A DNA stretch of 64,000 bases, taken from contig OY856412.1 in NCBI GenBank assembly GCA_963693085.1, positions 349,282,457 through 349,346,456 of the forward strand. The letters are read 5' to 3'. This stretch comes from Alisma plantago-aquatica (taxonomy: Eukaryota > Streptophyta > Magnoliopsida > Alismatales > Alismataceae). Positions 12,855 to 22,615 of this stretch are shown here, piece by piece. Position numbers and translations under genes: made by a program. The notes under the pieces were generated by a model, which was not told the DNA's origin, did not search any database, and worked only from the letters and a program-made list of their open reading frames with translations. Every line of letters starts with the position of its first letter. The stretch's first letter is position 1.

Positions 12855-12979
12855 ACATCCTAAGTGAGATTAAGTGTTCAAGAACAGTCCCAAACCGGGG
12901 ACTATCCAAGATTTACTCCTAATGAGTAAATATTAGACGGGTTTCTAGGCCAACAAATACATGTGCTTTCATTCTTATA
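12855..12979. repeat. 125-bp direct repeat, copy 1
   Basis: Near-identical to 13,171-13,295 over 125 bp. It contains a small inverted repeat (AAGATTTACT ... AGTAAAT). It lies about 120 bp upstream (minus sense) of the TNP2 start. Confidence 0.88.
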
Positions 12980-13006
12980 TATAATAAATGTGTACCACCT
13001 ATCCCA

Positions 13007-13200
13007 TTCTTGAACACCTAATCTCACTAGTAAGTGTATAATGTGTATTGGGTTTTCAAGAAAATTTCGACAACATTTCCCCATTGTTCTCCAAGTACAT
13101 ATGTACTTAGAGAACAAATGGGAAAATGCTACCAAAATTTTCTTTAAAACCCAATACACATTATACACTTACATCCTAAGTGAGATTAGGTGTTCAAGAA
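13007..13200. repeat. 194-bp near-perfect palindrome (foldback)
   Basis: The left arm begins TTCTTGAACACCTAATCTCAC, continues through TAAGTGTATAATGTGTATTG and reaches a centre at about 13,100 (GTACATATGTAC). The right arm returns through CAATACACATTATACACTTA to GTGAGATTAGGTGTTCAAGAA. Arms of about 95 bp differ by a few mismatches and short indels. Transcription would give a long hairpin RNA. It lies between the two 125-bp direct repeats, upstream of the transposase gene, and may be a MITE/foldback insertion or a cis element of this CACTA family. Confidence 0.87.
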
Positions 13201-13295
13201 CAGTCCCAAAACGGGGACTATCCAAGATTTACTCCTAATGAGTAAATCTTGGACGGGTTTCTAGGCCAACAAATACATGTGATATCATTCTTATA
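13171..13295. repeat. 125-bp direct repeat, copy 2
   Basis: Second copy. Its internal hairpin is perfect: TCCAAGATTTACT at 13,221-13,233, a 7-nt loop, and the complement at 13,241-13,253. Its first 30 bp double as the end of the large palindrome. Confidence 0.88.
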
Positions 13296-13559
13296 CCTAC
13301 AATCCTAGTTTCATCATTCATATCCTAGTTCTTCAAGTTAGGGTGATTATTGATGTCTTTAGAAGCATGATTGGAATACTAGGGAAAAGTTCATCATTTA
13401 CATTCCAAGCATGTCACGTGTGTGCATTATAGTTCATCATTAAGTAAGAAGGGTGATTAGGATTCTCAATATACTCAACATGGAAACAAGTTACCAATTT
13501 CATAGTTAGGACGGTAGAGATACCCTAAGATCTAGATCTAATGGTTCATAATGAGCCTG

Positions 13560-13900
13560 TGATAAAGTTACATCACTAGATTATTATATAATTTCAAAAT
13601 CAGTACACAAATAAATTCAAATGAGTAGATAACTAAATTAAAAGCAGTATACAAAAAATACAAATAAGTAGATGAATAAATACAAATATGTTGATAAACT
13701 AATATAAATCAGTTGATGATCAATTAATTCCTAAATCAGTACATAACTAAATACAACCAGTAGATGAATAAATACAGATCAATTGATCAATAAAGTTAAA
13801 TCAGATGATAAAAAAAGTTAAATAAGTAGATGATTAAATAATAACAAAATTAATACATAAATAAACAAAAATCAGTAAATAACTTAATTAAAAAAATGCC
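13560..13900. other. AT-rich iterated stretch in CACTA 5' region
   Basis: Loosely repeated units of roughly 20-30 bp built from AGTAGATGAATAAATAC and AATCAGTACATAA variants. No coding potential was seen. It is probably decayed tandem repeats in the transposase promoter region. Confidence 0.6.
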
Positions 13901-13909
13901 CAGCAGCAG

Positions 13910-14335
13910 CCTAGGAGTGTCTTGGTACCGCCCAAGTGTCTGCCTAGTCCGCCCAGGCCGGCCAGAGGCCTAACTAGGCTAGGCGGCTGGGTTTGGGACC
14001 CTAAGTGAATGCCTGGGCCACCTAGGCACTGCCTGGGAAAGGGTGAGTGCCCGTACCACTCAGGTCGGCGGAGGAGGAGGGGTATACAAGTGGATAAGGA
14101 GGGGTTAAGATTAGAAAAGGAGGGGTATATCTTACTTTCTTAGGTTGGCGGCGTAGGAGCAAAAGAAAGAAGCGGCGGGCGGCAGTAGGTGAGCAGCGGC
14201 GGGCGACAGTAGTGGCGGCGGAGCAGCAGAGCAGTGGCGGCAGCGGCGGTAGAGCGGTGGTAGTTGGAATCGCCATAGGAATAAATAGTTGAAATCGAAA
14301 ATGAAACAGAGAAAGGGGAAGAGTCTGGCTCGCAC
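13910..14335 (-). other. GC-rich block, possible non-coding 5' exon of the CACTA transposase gene
   Basis: An abrupt change from AT-rich to GC-rich. The 13,915-14,035 part is made of CCTAGGC-type repeats. The 14,135-14,335 part is CCG/GCC-rich on the minus strand and is followed, in the minus sense, by a plausible splice donor (AAGAAAGTAAG, near 14,130). An open frame of about 84 residues (14,276-14,022) is Pro/Leu/Ala-rich low complexity and is not a recognised protein. A first untranslated exon is an inference only. Confidence 0.35.
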
Positions 14336-14369
14336 AGGTGCTATTAAGTTAACAATATGTGTCAGTAAT

Positions 14370-14905
14370 TAAAACCAACCGACACTTAAAACTTTAGGTG
14401 TCGGTTATCAAACAAAAATTGACACCTATGTTCAATGATAGTCGTCGGTTCCAACTAGAAAAATTGACGTCTATCTACATATGCTGATAAAAAAAAGTTC
14501 TCAAATTATGACCACAGTCGCCGGTTACATAGAAGAACTAACGCCAAAGGGGGGTCAAAATTTTGGCGGAGACAGTGTGTGAAAACACATCGGCATCGGT
14601 TATTTCAAGATAACCGACGATAAAAGTTGGTCAAATTTCTGTCTCACGAAAACCTTTAGTTGTCGGTTGATTTGTTAACAACCGACGCCATATCTTAAAT
14701 TTTGGAGGTAATTTTTTTTCACTGGAAAATTTGGATTTGGCGGTAGATTTTAGGCGTCGATTGCTTATTGAGGAACTTACGCTAACTAAAAAGTGATACC
14801 CGTGTTTGGCCGCTGTTCACAGATAGATGTCAGTTTTTGTATTTAACTGACGTTGTAGGGTTTAGGCATCAGTGTCTTGGATACAACCGATGCCTATAAA
14901 TGTGA
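14370..14905. repeat. CACTA right subterminal repeats
   Basis: The same GTCGGTT/AACCGAC motif family as at the left end, again in both orientations, with about ten recognisable copies. It mirrors the left array and supports both boundaries. Confidence 0.88.
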
Positions 14906-14911
14906 CGTTAT

Positions 14912-14931
14912 AAGCCATTTCGGTAGTAGTT
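14912..14931 (-). repeat. CACTA right terminal inverted repeat, terminal base mutated
   Basis: On the minus strand it reads AACTACTACCGAAATGGCTT, differing from the left TIR at position 1 (C to A), position 10 and two inner sites. It is followed by the TSD CTA (14,932-14,934). Loss of the terminal C/G pair is expected to weaken or prevent transposase cutting. Confidence 0.9.
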
Positions 14932-14934
14932 CTA

Positions 14935-16639
14935 GTAGAACATAAAGGAAGAAATTGTCCCTTCTATTGGTGTACTAGTCACCAACTTGCTTGCCCATAA
15001 TTGTTTCTCCCTTTCTATTCCTCCCTTTAGCGGGTAGGATACCATAACCACAACTATTGTCAGAGGTAATTGAGTTGTTCTCTGGGGATCCCTCAATACC
15101 CCTCTATTTATATGAGGGGTTAGGGTCTGGGTTCCCAGTTTGTGTGGGAGTGGAAAAGACTAGAAGATTATGGATTTTCGCAACATGTGAGGGTTGAACC
15201 GGTTGGTTCACATGCAAACCGATCAGTTTGCACTCCAAATGGTCATTTCTTCATGTTTCCCAATTGCATATGAATTAGCAAATTTGAATCCAAATAATGA
15301 ACAACATGACTTCAGCATTGATCCTTGATGCAATCAAATTTCTCCACCAACCGAGTGACTCACCCACACGAACTGGGTGTCTCACTCACCCAAACGGGTG
15401 GTTGGTGAGCCGAGCTGGTTGGTTCACTAAGTGAGCTAGTCAGTTCACTCTCTAGTTCTGGAAGAACTCAACAAATTCAATTTCCAGTCAACCTGACAGT
15501 CCAACTGGTCATCTCAACACTTGAATTGGTCAGTTGGGAGTCCAGTCAGTTGATTTGTTGCTTGAATTGAATACCTAAACACTTTAATAATCAATCCAAT
15601 CATTATTCATGATAAAACTCCTGTTCTAGATGAGTTCCTATGTGTCTGGCCCTATAGGTCCCATGTCACATTGGAAATGAATGTCCATAACTAGCTTATG
15701 ACATCACAATCAAAGAGTGGTGCCTAGTCACACATAAATGATACCCAAGTGAATGGAAAGTTGGAGAAAAACTTCAACCTACAATCTGTGTAAGGTGTTA
15801 CAATGATTGTCGAATTCCTTTGTCTCTGATATTTTGAAGGAACTAGAGGCATGGAATTGTCATCCTCTCATTGGTCAATCTATGTTCCTTGAACCTAGAG
15901 TAGACTATTTGAGATATATGTGACCTCAATATCATATATTGATTCACATGTGCATGCACATGCTTTTCTCAATCTTGCTTATCAAGTGGCCAAGATATCA
16001 AACTCCAGTAGGATGGAAAAATCCCATCTAAATCACCCACAGTCAATCCCCATGTATCACAATCACCCAATCATCATCTTTATGGCAATCCTTATCCAGA
16101 GTTACATTTGATGATGTCAAAGTATTACCGAATGACATGTGATGAGTGTAGTGATTTCAAGTCTAAGAACCACAATCACCAACTTCACTATGAGAGATGA
16201 CTATGACCACCAAGTATGGTTCCATGTGTCATTCTCAAGGTGGGTCTATCCAATACACTATTCCCTAACAAGTATATATGTGCTTGGTTTGATATCACAT
16301 ATCATGACTAATGAGATTCTGTCATCAACCAACCCACACTCCATTCTTATGTGTTACTATTGTATATCTACCTTCCACATTCACAACTGACTAGGGACAC
16401 AATAAGAATATACATACTCTTAGCATCTCTATGTTCTCATTATTCAAGTCACGTGCCTGAAGACATACGTCATCGAGTAATTTTCATTCTTTATACATTC
16501 ATCATGTTTCATCATTATCTCAAAACTGAGTGAAATAGAATGAATTGGAAGCTTGCCTTTATTATTATTAATCAAATACTTTATATAATATGCCATCACA
16601 ATCATCATATAATTGTCTCTCTGGGCATACATACCAACA
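14935..16639 (-). repeat. Copia-5 LTR, right fragment
   Basis: Continuation of the same LTR after the CACTA. It contains several GGTTGGTTCAC-like units (15,200-15,560), which are the family's palindromic repeats in worn form. It also has the TATATGTGAC/TGATTCACATG block and the conserved terminal GGGCATACATACCAACA. No coding sequence was seen; short open frames here are not conserved between LTR copies as protein. Confidence 0.8.
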
Positions 16640-18653
16640 AACTCAAATAAAATAGTGAGACAAGAGGAAAATTCACAGAAAATAGGAAAAGAGGGTGTCA
16701 CATTGTGATAAGTCACATATTAAAACTTATCTTACTACCTATCATATAATTTGCTATTATGGGTGTATTTGATATCTGATTAGGTCCAAAATTAGTATGT
16801 TAGCTTAGTAGAATATGAGGAATTTGATTTTGGCATAAATTTTACATTTTAAAGTGGGTTAGTATCAAATTTCATTATTAGTATGTTGATCATCTAATTA
16901 ATGTATTTACTCATCTTGATTACTCAATTATAACATTGCAATACACATTAATTCACTTTCATTTCATTTCATACTCCTAACAACATCTTAGAGTGTCAAT
17001 TTAGTTTGAAGCCTACCATTAGGATATACTTATGCATTATGTTATGTCACTTATATATTATGGTTCTTTTACCACATATATAAAGGGTATTAGTACATTC
17101 ATGGTGCTATTTTGATCCTATTATTCTTAAAGCACTTTTACTTTGAAAAAAAAAGTAGCGGATTTTAATATAACCAAATAGAGGTCTAGAAGAAGTGATG
17201 TTTAAGACATGAACCTAGGTTTGGGTATGTTACACATATAATGCTCGTGTTCATCACCTAGCTCTAAAAAACAAAGAGCATGTATTTAATACTAGATTTG
17301 AGATGCAAAGGTTGATCACATTATCCTAGGTACTTTCCATCTAACTACTACATTCAATTTTGGTAGCATCTCAATGAAACTCATATCATGACATTTAGAT
17401 GCAAGATGAAGGAGATCAACCCCCTTTAAATTGATACTTTCCATACGTCTAGAGGAGGAATGGGGTTATAGTTCCATAAAGAAGGAACTCCAGTAAGATC
17501 TGAGGATAAGGAGGTCCACAAACTCCATAAATTATTAGAGTTACCATAGCTCAGTTTTGAGCACACCATGGTGATGGAAGACCAACCTTTGATGGAGGAA
17601 CAACATGTCCTTGGGAGTAGACCTTTTCCCCACATCACAACCTTAGAAGACCACTAACATATTCAGTTGCCAACTATGGAACTACTCGAACTCTCGAGTG
17701 GTTGAAGTGGCAGAGCCAAAATTTTGAACTCAATGAGACACATGCATAAGATGTTATTTTGATAAAATATAATCATTGATCATATATGAAAAATGAGAAA
17801 AAAACTTACAAAGGTAACAAAAATATTATAAAAATACAACGACATATATGATACATATCATACAGTTCCTCATAGTGGTTGATATTTTTAACTCATTGCA
17901 CAATAAGCCAGAATTAGAAAAAAATCAAGATGCATCTTTCGAGCGACCACCAAACAATCATTTCATATACGTAGTACCCAATCATTTTCTATATGTAATT
18001 AATAAATTTCTTCATAATAATTACTCTCTTAATGGGTCTTATTCATGATGGAATAAATTGAAATATTTATGACCATCTATAACATTGTCTTCTAGGAAAG
18101 ATAATATTTAAGAGAATATGAAGTAATAAAAAGGCATCATTGTTGAATCAATCCACTATTAAGCATTATAAATTGAGAAAAATTACATAGAAGAATAAAG
18201 GAATGTACTTGATATGCATGTCTAAAACTTACAAAAAATAGATGCCTTACGTCATTATAGAGAGAGTGATGGAACTATGATAATCACTAGAATAAACAAG
18301 GAAAGTAGCTAACTTAGTTTCAAATTATATTGTGGGTAGGAGTTTCTTAAAGACACTGCCAATTCTCCTTCATTGTGATTGCATTGTTGGCTTTTTGACT
18401 TATTCTAGACTAACTAGTGTTCAAATATAGCAATAATAAAAAATGAATAAAGTCAACTATGGACATATAAGTTAGAAGTATAAGTCATATCGTATATGGG
18501 CTTATGACTGTAGATCCATATAGAGCCTAGTCAAGCCTAGTTAGGTTTGGAAGTCTCTAGAGTCATGACCACCTTCTCCTATATAAAGGAAAGGGTCTCT
18601 CTTTTACAACACAACATTGTGAATATATCATCCATTGTGAAGCAAATGCTAAA
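16640..18653. other. AT-rich intergenic sequence, no gene recognised
   Basis: No reading frame with recognisable protein similarity. The open frames here are short and compositionally random. Near 18,580 there is a CTATATAAAGG box in a context resembling an LTR or promoter fragment, but no partner boundary was found. Confidence 0.6.
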
Positions 18654-19174
18654 TTGAGTTTCTTAGTTACAAGTAATCATTCATCTCATGATCATTCAGG
18701 GTTGCATAATAGTTTAGCAGACGTTCTTAAAAATCTTCTTGAACATAATGGCCAATCAGATGATATCCTTTTGAATGGGAGATCTATTATTAATGTTAAG
18801 CAAACATGGGATGTTGTTAGAGTTAAAGAAACAATGAACACTTTCTTTGATTGGATTTTGATATTTGAAGGATCCAGGAGATATCAAATTTATTGCTATA
18901 AATTAGGCCACTATAGACTCTTGAAGTCCTCTTATGTAAAGTGCTTCTCTAATCATCTTGCTTCTTTCTATTTTCTATGCAAATCAATAAGGAAAATTTA
19001 GAACATGTTACTTATCAATGCAACTACTCAATTCAGATCTGGGAGTTAGCTAAGGAGTTTCTTTCTGGCTACATTCCTAATCACATGATGATCTACATTC
19101 CTAAATCACATGATGATCTAATTAACTTTAAAAAAAAGCAATTGAGTTGTGTTTGCATCATTTACTATATCTAG
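18654..19174 (+). pseudogene. Possible LINE zf-RVT remnant
   Basis: Two overlapping frames (18,654-19,001 and 18,977-19,174). The second contains ENLEHVTYQCNYSIQIWELA, resembling the H-x4-C...IW end of the zf-RVT domain seen intact in the LINE at the left edge. A further IWKNQ-like scrap appears in frame fragments near 19,600. The upstream frame has no clear family match. This is weak; it could be a random resemblance. Confidence 0.35.
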
Positions 19175-19679
19175 AGAGAGAGAGTAATGCTAGGTTCCAT
19201 AATAACATTGAAATATATGTGAACAATCTATAATCCATTATCCATATGGAAATAGCTAACACGCGTGGGTGATTTCTTCTTGATCAAAACTTGTTCTGAT
19301 TTCCTTTCAAAGCTTCTTTACTTCTATTTATAGATGTTTTTTAGTGATGGAGTTGCTTCTTGGCTTTCTTTATGTGATATGAAATTACTTTTCTATCTCT
19401 TGTTCTGCTTTGGGGGTAGTGGATTGGCTAGTTTTATTGGATCCTTGTTGTCTACTTATGGTTGAATTGCTAGAATTTTTTAGGTTCTGATGATTTTTTG
19501 GTGATGGACATGTGATTGTCTCATTTGGTTTGAAATTGAGTTCTTGTGTTTCCTTTGGTTATAGATGGCCTTCTTGCTGATACTATTTTTTAGATTTGGA
19601 AGAATCAAGCCTTATGTAGAGAATTTCCTAGAGATTAGAGGTGATGTTGGATGTGCCAAGATTTAGTAAATTAGAAAAT
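19175..19679. other. T-rich non-coding stretch
   Basis: T-rich on the plus strand with a short (GA)n at 19,173. Possibly the decayed continuation of the LINE scrap. No gene seen. Confidence 0.4.
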
Positions 19680-21240
19680 TGACACGACTGTTATAGAAAC
19701 CATAGTTGCAGGGGAAGTTGGTGGAAAGAGTGTGTAATGTTTTTTTATTAACACAAAAATTCACTAGAGAAAACTATCCATGGAGTTTAACCTTTGGTGG
19801 ATAATCAATCCACTTGCAAACAAATAAATCGATGTAGTAGAGAATGCATCAATCCCTATAGATGGTGTGTCAAGAGTTAATTTGAATCCAATGCAGTGAA
19901 CAATATTTAAACCAAGTTGTGGAGAATGATTAATCTAAAATAAGAAAATAAATTTCAAAATTTAAAGGTGTTGATTTGAAGTGCAGAATTGAAGGAACAA
20001 AAGTAAATTGTAAGAATCGAAACTAAGTTATCAATAGAATTAAGAGTGAAAAGAATAAAGAGCAGAAGGAAGGAATTGATAAAGATGAGTTCATATTTTA
20101 TGGAATTTTTGGAAGTCTAGATTTCACCACCGCAAACACTATTATTATCTTAGCCACTTTTAATTTTCTTTTTAGGTATTTTTTATTAGGAACACAGATA
20201 TTTGTCCTCTTTGGAATCAGATCCCATGGATGAAACTATTCACTGACCCATGGTCATTGACGTTCCATAGTAACTGGTTTAATCGTCTGATGTATTCATG
20301 TCATTGGTCTCTTCAAGGAACACATGAGTTATATCTGATGTTCTGTTCCATAAGTCCAAGGTTATATCATCATAAATCATAACTCTCATGTAGCATGACT
20401 GATCATATCACATTCCAAATTATTAAATGAATAAAAACACTAAACATAACGAAATTAGAACAAGGCTAGATTATGAATAAAATCTATCCTTTTGTCTTTG
20501 GAGTCCCCTCTCCTTTGATAGGGGGGAGGAGGGAGAAATATCCTGGAAGAATGGATTCTGAAGGTGGCTATATTTCCTGATCTGGGGGATGGGTAGATCA
20601 ACTAGGATATCCAATCAGTCGACTGGTATTAATCTTTTACTTCATCCTAAAATTATGTTGGTCAAACTTTGGCTGCAATAATGGCCTTGTCATTTTGGAG
20701 TTATATTGGATCTTGAGTGGTGAGTTGATCGACTGTGAATCTGGGTCAAACGACTGAAGTTACTACTTTCTTTGACTGAAGGTGAGTTTGACTATAGTAA
20801 TGAGACTTCTCGATTTGGAGTTTGACTGGTCTTTAACTGTGTGCTTTGACCGGTAGTTTTGTCTAAAGTAATGAGTCTTCCCAAATATGAGTTTGAGTAG
20901 TCCTTTACTGTCGAGTCAATCAACTGGGGATAATGAGTCGATCAATTGGGATTTCTAGAAGTTGGTGATATTGTTCTTTAAGACAACCTACTGGGTGAGT
21001 CAATCGATCGACTGGGAGGTTGAAGATGAGAATAGAAGTCTCTAATTCTTGGGCCTTTTTGGGCTTTCGATAGATTTGATCATTTCCCTACAAAAATAAG
21101 CCAAAAATTAGTAAAAACTCTAGTTTAAGAGTGAAAAGTTAAACTAAAGCATTTATACCTTAAAGTAGAAAATAATGGACAAAATGCTACTAAAAAGATA
21201 TATAAAATATGCAAATAAATGGAAAAACATGCATTTATCA
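19680..21240. repeat. Degenerate LTR-like sequence (gypsy-like, possible solo LTR)
   Basis: It starts TGACACGACTG, like the Athila LTR start TGACACGCTTT at 22,616, and ends CATGCATTTATCA, a common plant gypsy LTR terminus. It shares the layout of the 22.6-kb LTR: a 'GATTTCACCACCGCAAAC' block at about 20,120 against 'GGTTTCACCAC' at 22,860, then a cluster of GATCGACTGG/GTCGATCAACTGG repeats at 20,600-21,030. The 5-bp flanks (AAAAT and GTGTA) do not match, so it is not a clean solo LTR. Confidence 0.4.
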
Positions 21241-21554
21241 GTGTATAGGGTTGCACAACCATTTTGGAAGGATGGTTGTTTGTCATTATCTTTTTGAGTT
21301 CTTGAAACCATGGTCATGGTTGGCTACACAGTCATGCTTATTCTTTTTTTCATGGTCTAGTAGTCCAACATGCTTGTGCTACCGAGCCTTCTTTTTTGCT
21401 TCTTCTCTATGATTTTCTTTGTTCATTTTTCTATCTTACATGATTCCACTTGAGGGACCTAATTTTTTTATTGTCTAGGGTTTTTCCTGTCAAATGCATA
21501 ATACATACTCTATACATCCTAAAAAATTCAAATACAAAAAAAAGAAAGAGGGAG
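21241..21554. other. Left flank of Copia-4, nothing recognised
   Basis: No gene or repeat recognised. Copia-6 RT sequence on the other side of Copia-4 does not visibly continue here. Confidence 0.5.
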
Positions 21555-21559
21555 ATAAC

Positions 21560-22283
21560 TGTTGGTATATATGCCCATAGAACCATCTCGAGCAATTGCA
21601 TGGAGTCAAATATTACTTAATCAATTAATATGATTATTTGGTTAATTAATTAATTCTAAAATATTCTAATTAATCCACGAGCATTTTAATTAACACAGTC
21701 TTTTTGTTTACTGATGGGTTTAGGAAACCTTGCTTCCTTTCGTCTCCTATTTAAAGGGGCTTGATGGCCGATATCTTTACAAGATATAGAGAAAGCCTTT
21801 TCAATTTACTCTCACGTCGGTAAACCCTAACCGTCACTGTCCTTAGGAGATAAAGGAGAGCACCGCGACGCTAGCCCGTCACCGCACAGAGGCTACTCCT
21901 TCCCGTCATCTTAGGAAGCGTGATGTGGAGTTCCAGTCCATCTGTGTGGATGAAATAGAGACGTATATGTTGAGACACATGCGTTCAGAGGACGTCAATG
22001 ACCATCCATATGTGATATGAGTAGAATACATCACCACACGAAAGGAGCACCACTGGATCTTTCCATGATGCACTCAGTGAATGGGAGTGAAGTATCGTTC
22101 GTGTAGGCCAACAATGTTGCATACCATCGTGCAGCGGGACATCACCAGACTTGCTCTGTGATAAGGTATATCCCGTGAAGACTCTTTATGAATATATTAT
22201 TGTTGATGAGATCCTATTTTAGGTTGCGTGGAAATTTATTTTGTTTCTTTCGCCGCGCATGATTTCTCCAAAAAAACCCAATA
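21560..22283 (+). repeat. Copia-4 5' LTR
   Basis: Begins TGTTGGTATATATGCCCATA and ends AACCCAATA (the terminal C of CA changed to T). It is partnered with 60,328-61,036. Confidence 0.93.
21747..21757 (+). promoter_or_regulatory. Copia-4 LTR TATA box
   Basis: CTATTTAAAGG, conserved in the 3' LTR at 60,500-60,510. It is placed about 190 bp into the LTR, so transcription should start near 21,780. Confidence 0.65.
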
Positions 22284-22284
22284 G

Positions 22285-22298
22285 TGGTATCATAGTAG
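22285..22298 (+). other. Copia-4 primer binding site
   Basis: TGGTATCATAGTAG, one base after the 5' LTR. It resembles the initiator-Met tRNA PBS (TGGTATCAGAGC) used by plant copia elements, with mismatches. Confidence 0.8.
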
Positions 22299-22615
22299 CG
22301 ACGATCTATGGTGTATTTAGATTTGTTTTGATATGGTCAAATCGATGTATACTATTTTCTATGTTGCATATGATGTGAATTAAAATTGTTAATGTACAAA
22401 TCTAAACCTAATTCCACATACATCGTAGGCTTCTATTTTTGACGTTTCAGATGGGGTCGACTATGGAAAATATAGATTTTCCTAAGTGTACAAAAGTAAA
22501 ATTCTGTAGACCTTTCAATGGCTCTACCCCTAAGACCCCGCACAGGGGTGCTGCCCCTGTGTACCCCACATAGTCTGCGTGGGAGTCAAAAATTTATTTA
22601 ATGGGGAGTGTCCCA
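22299..22615 (+). other. Copia-4 leader, first part, with GC hairpin
   Basis: Non-coding leader between the PBS and the gypsy insertion. It carries a perfect 8-bp stem (CACAGGGG, 22,541-22,548, with CCCCTGTG, 22,554-22,561) around a 5-nt loop, in otherwise AT-rich DNA. Confidence 0.75.

Larger units (their letters stand above)
4835..14931 (-). mobile_element. CACTA (En/Spm) DNA transposon, 10.1 kb
   Basis: The left end starts CACTACTACAGAAAT. The right end, reverse-complemented, reads AACTACTACCGAAAT, so the terminal inverted repeats match apart from the outermost base and a few internal ones. Flanking 3-bp TSDs are CTA at 4,832-4,834 and CTA at 14,932-14,934, as expected for CACTA elements. 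Both subterminal regions are packed with GGCGTCGGTTAT-type repeats in both orientations. Two transposon genes are read on the minus strand: TNP2-type transposase (about 12,735-9,484) and the second gene (about 9,100-5,797). Both are broken, and the right terminal base is mutated, so the copy is probably immobile. Confidence 0.95.
4336..16639 (-). mobile_element. Copia-5: old Ty1/copia 5' LTR plus leader stub, split by CACTA
   Basis: Sequence 4,336-4,486 matches the leader next to the PBS in Copia-1 (for example GCAATAAATAAA, then a TGATCATATCGAT-like stretch). It is followed at 4,487 by an LTR matching the Copia-1/2 LTR from end to end: the GTCTGTGCAGCTC block, the TAGTCACCAAC block, the spot matching the LTR TATA box near 15,100, and a terminus GGGCATACATACCAACA ending at 16,639. 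With the CACTA and one TSD copy removed, the LTR is about 2,053 bp. Orientation is minus, so this is the 5' LTR of an element whose body should lie to the left but is replaced by the LINE. It is clearly more diverged than Copia-1/2. Confidence 0.8.

Noticed and set aside
14022..14276. 84-residue Pro/Leu/Ala-rich minus frame in the CACTA GC block
   Set aside because: Low-complexity translation of CCG repeats; kept only as a possible non-coding exon.
17426..17638. 70-residue minus frame, considered as a leucine-rich-repeat or resistance-gene scrap
   Set aside because: The resemblance does not extend beyond a few residues, and the frame ends are arbitrary.
17670..17700. CTCGAACTCTCGAGTGG inverted repeat considered as a pol III B box or tRNA
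   Set aside because: No cloverleaf or A box, so no tRNA or SINE call can be supported.
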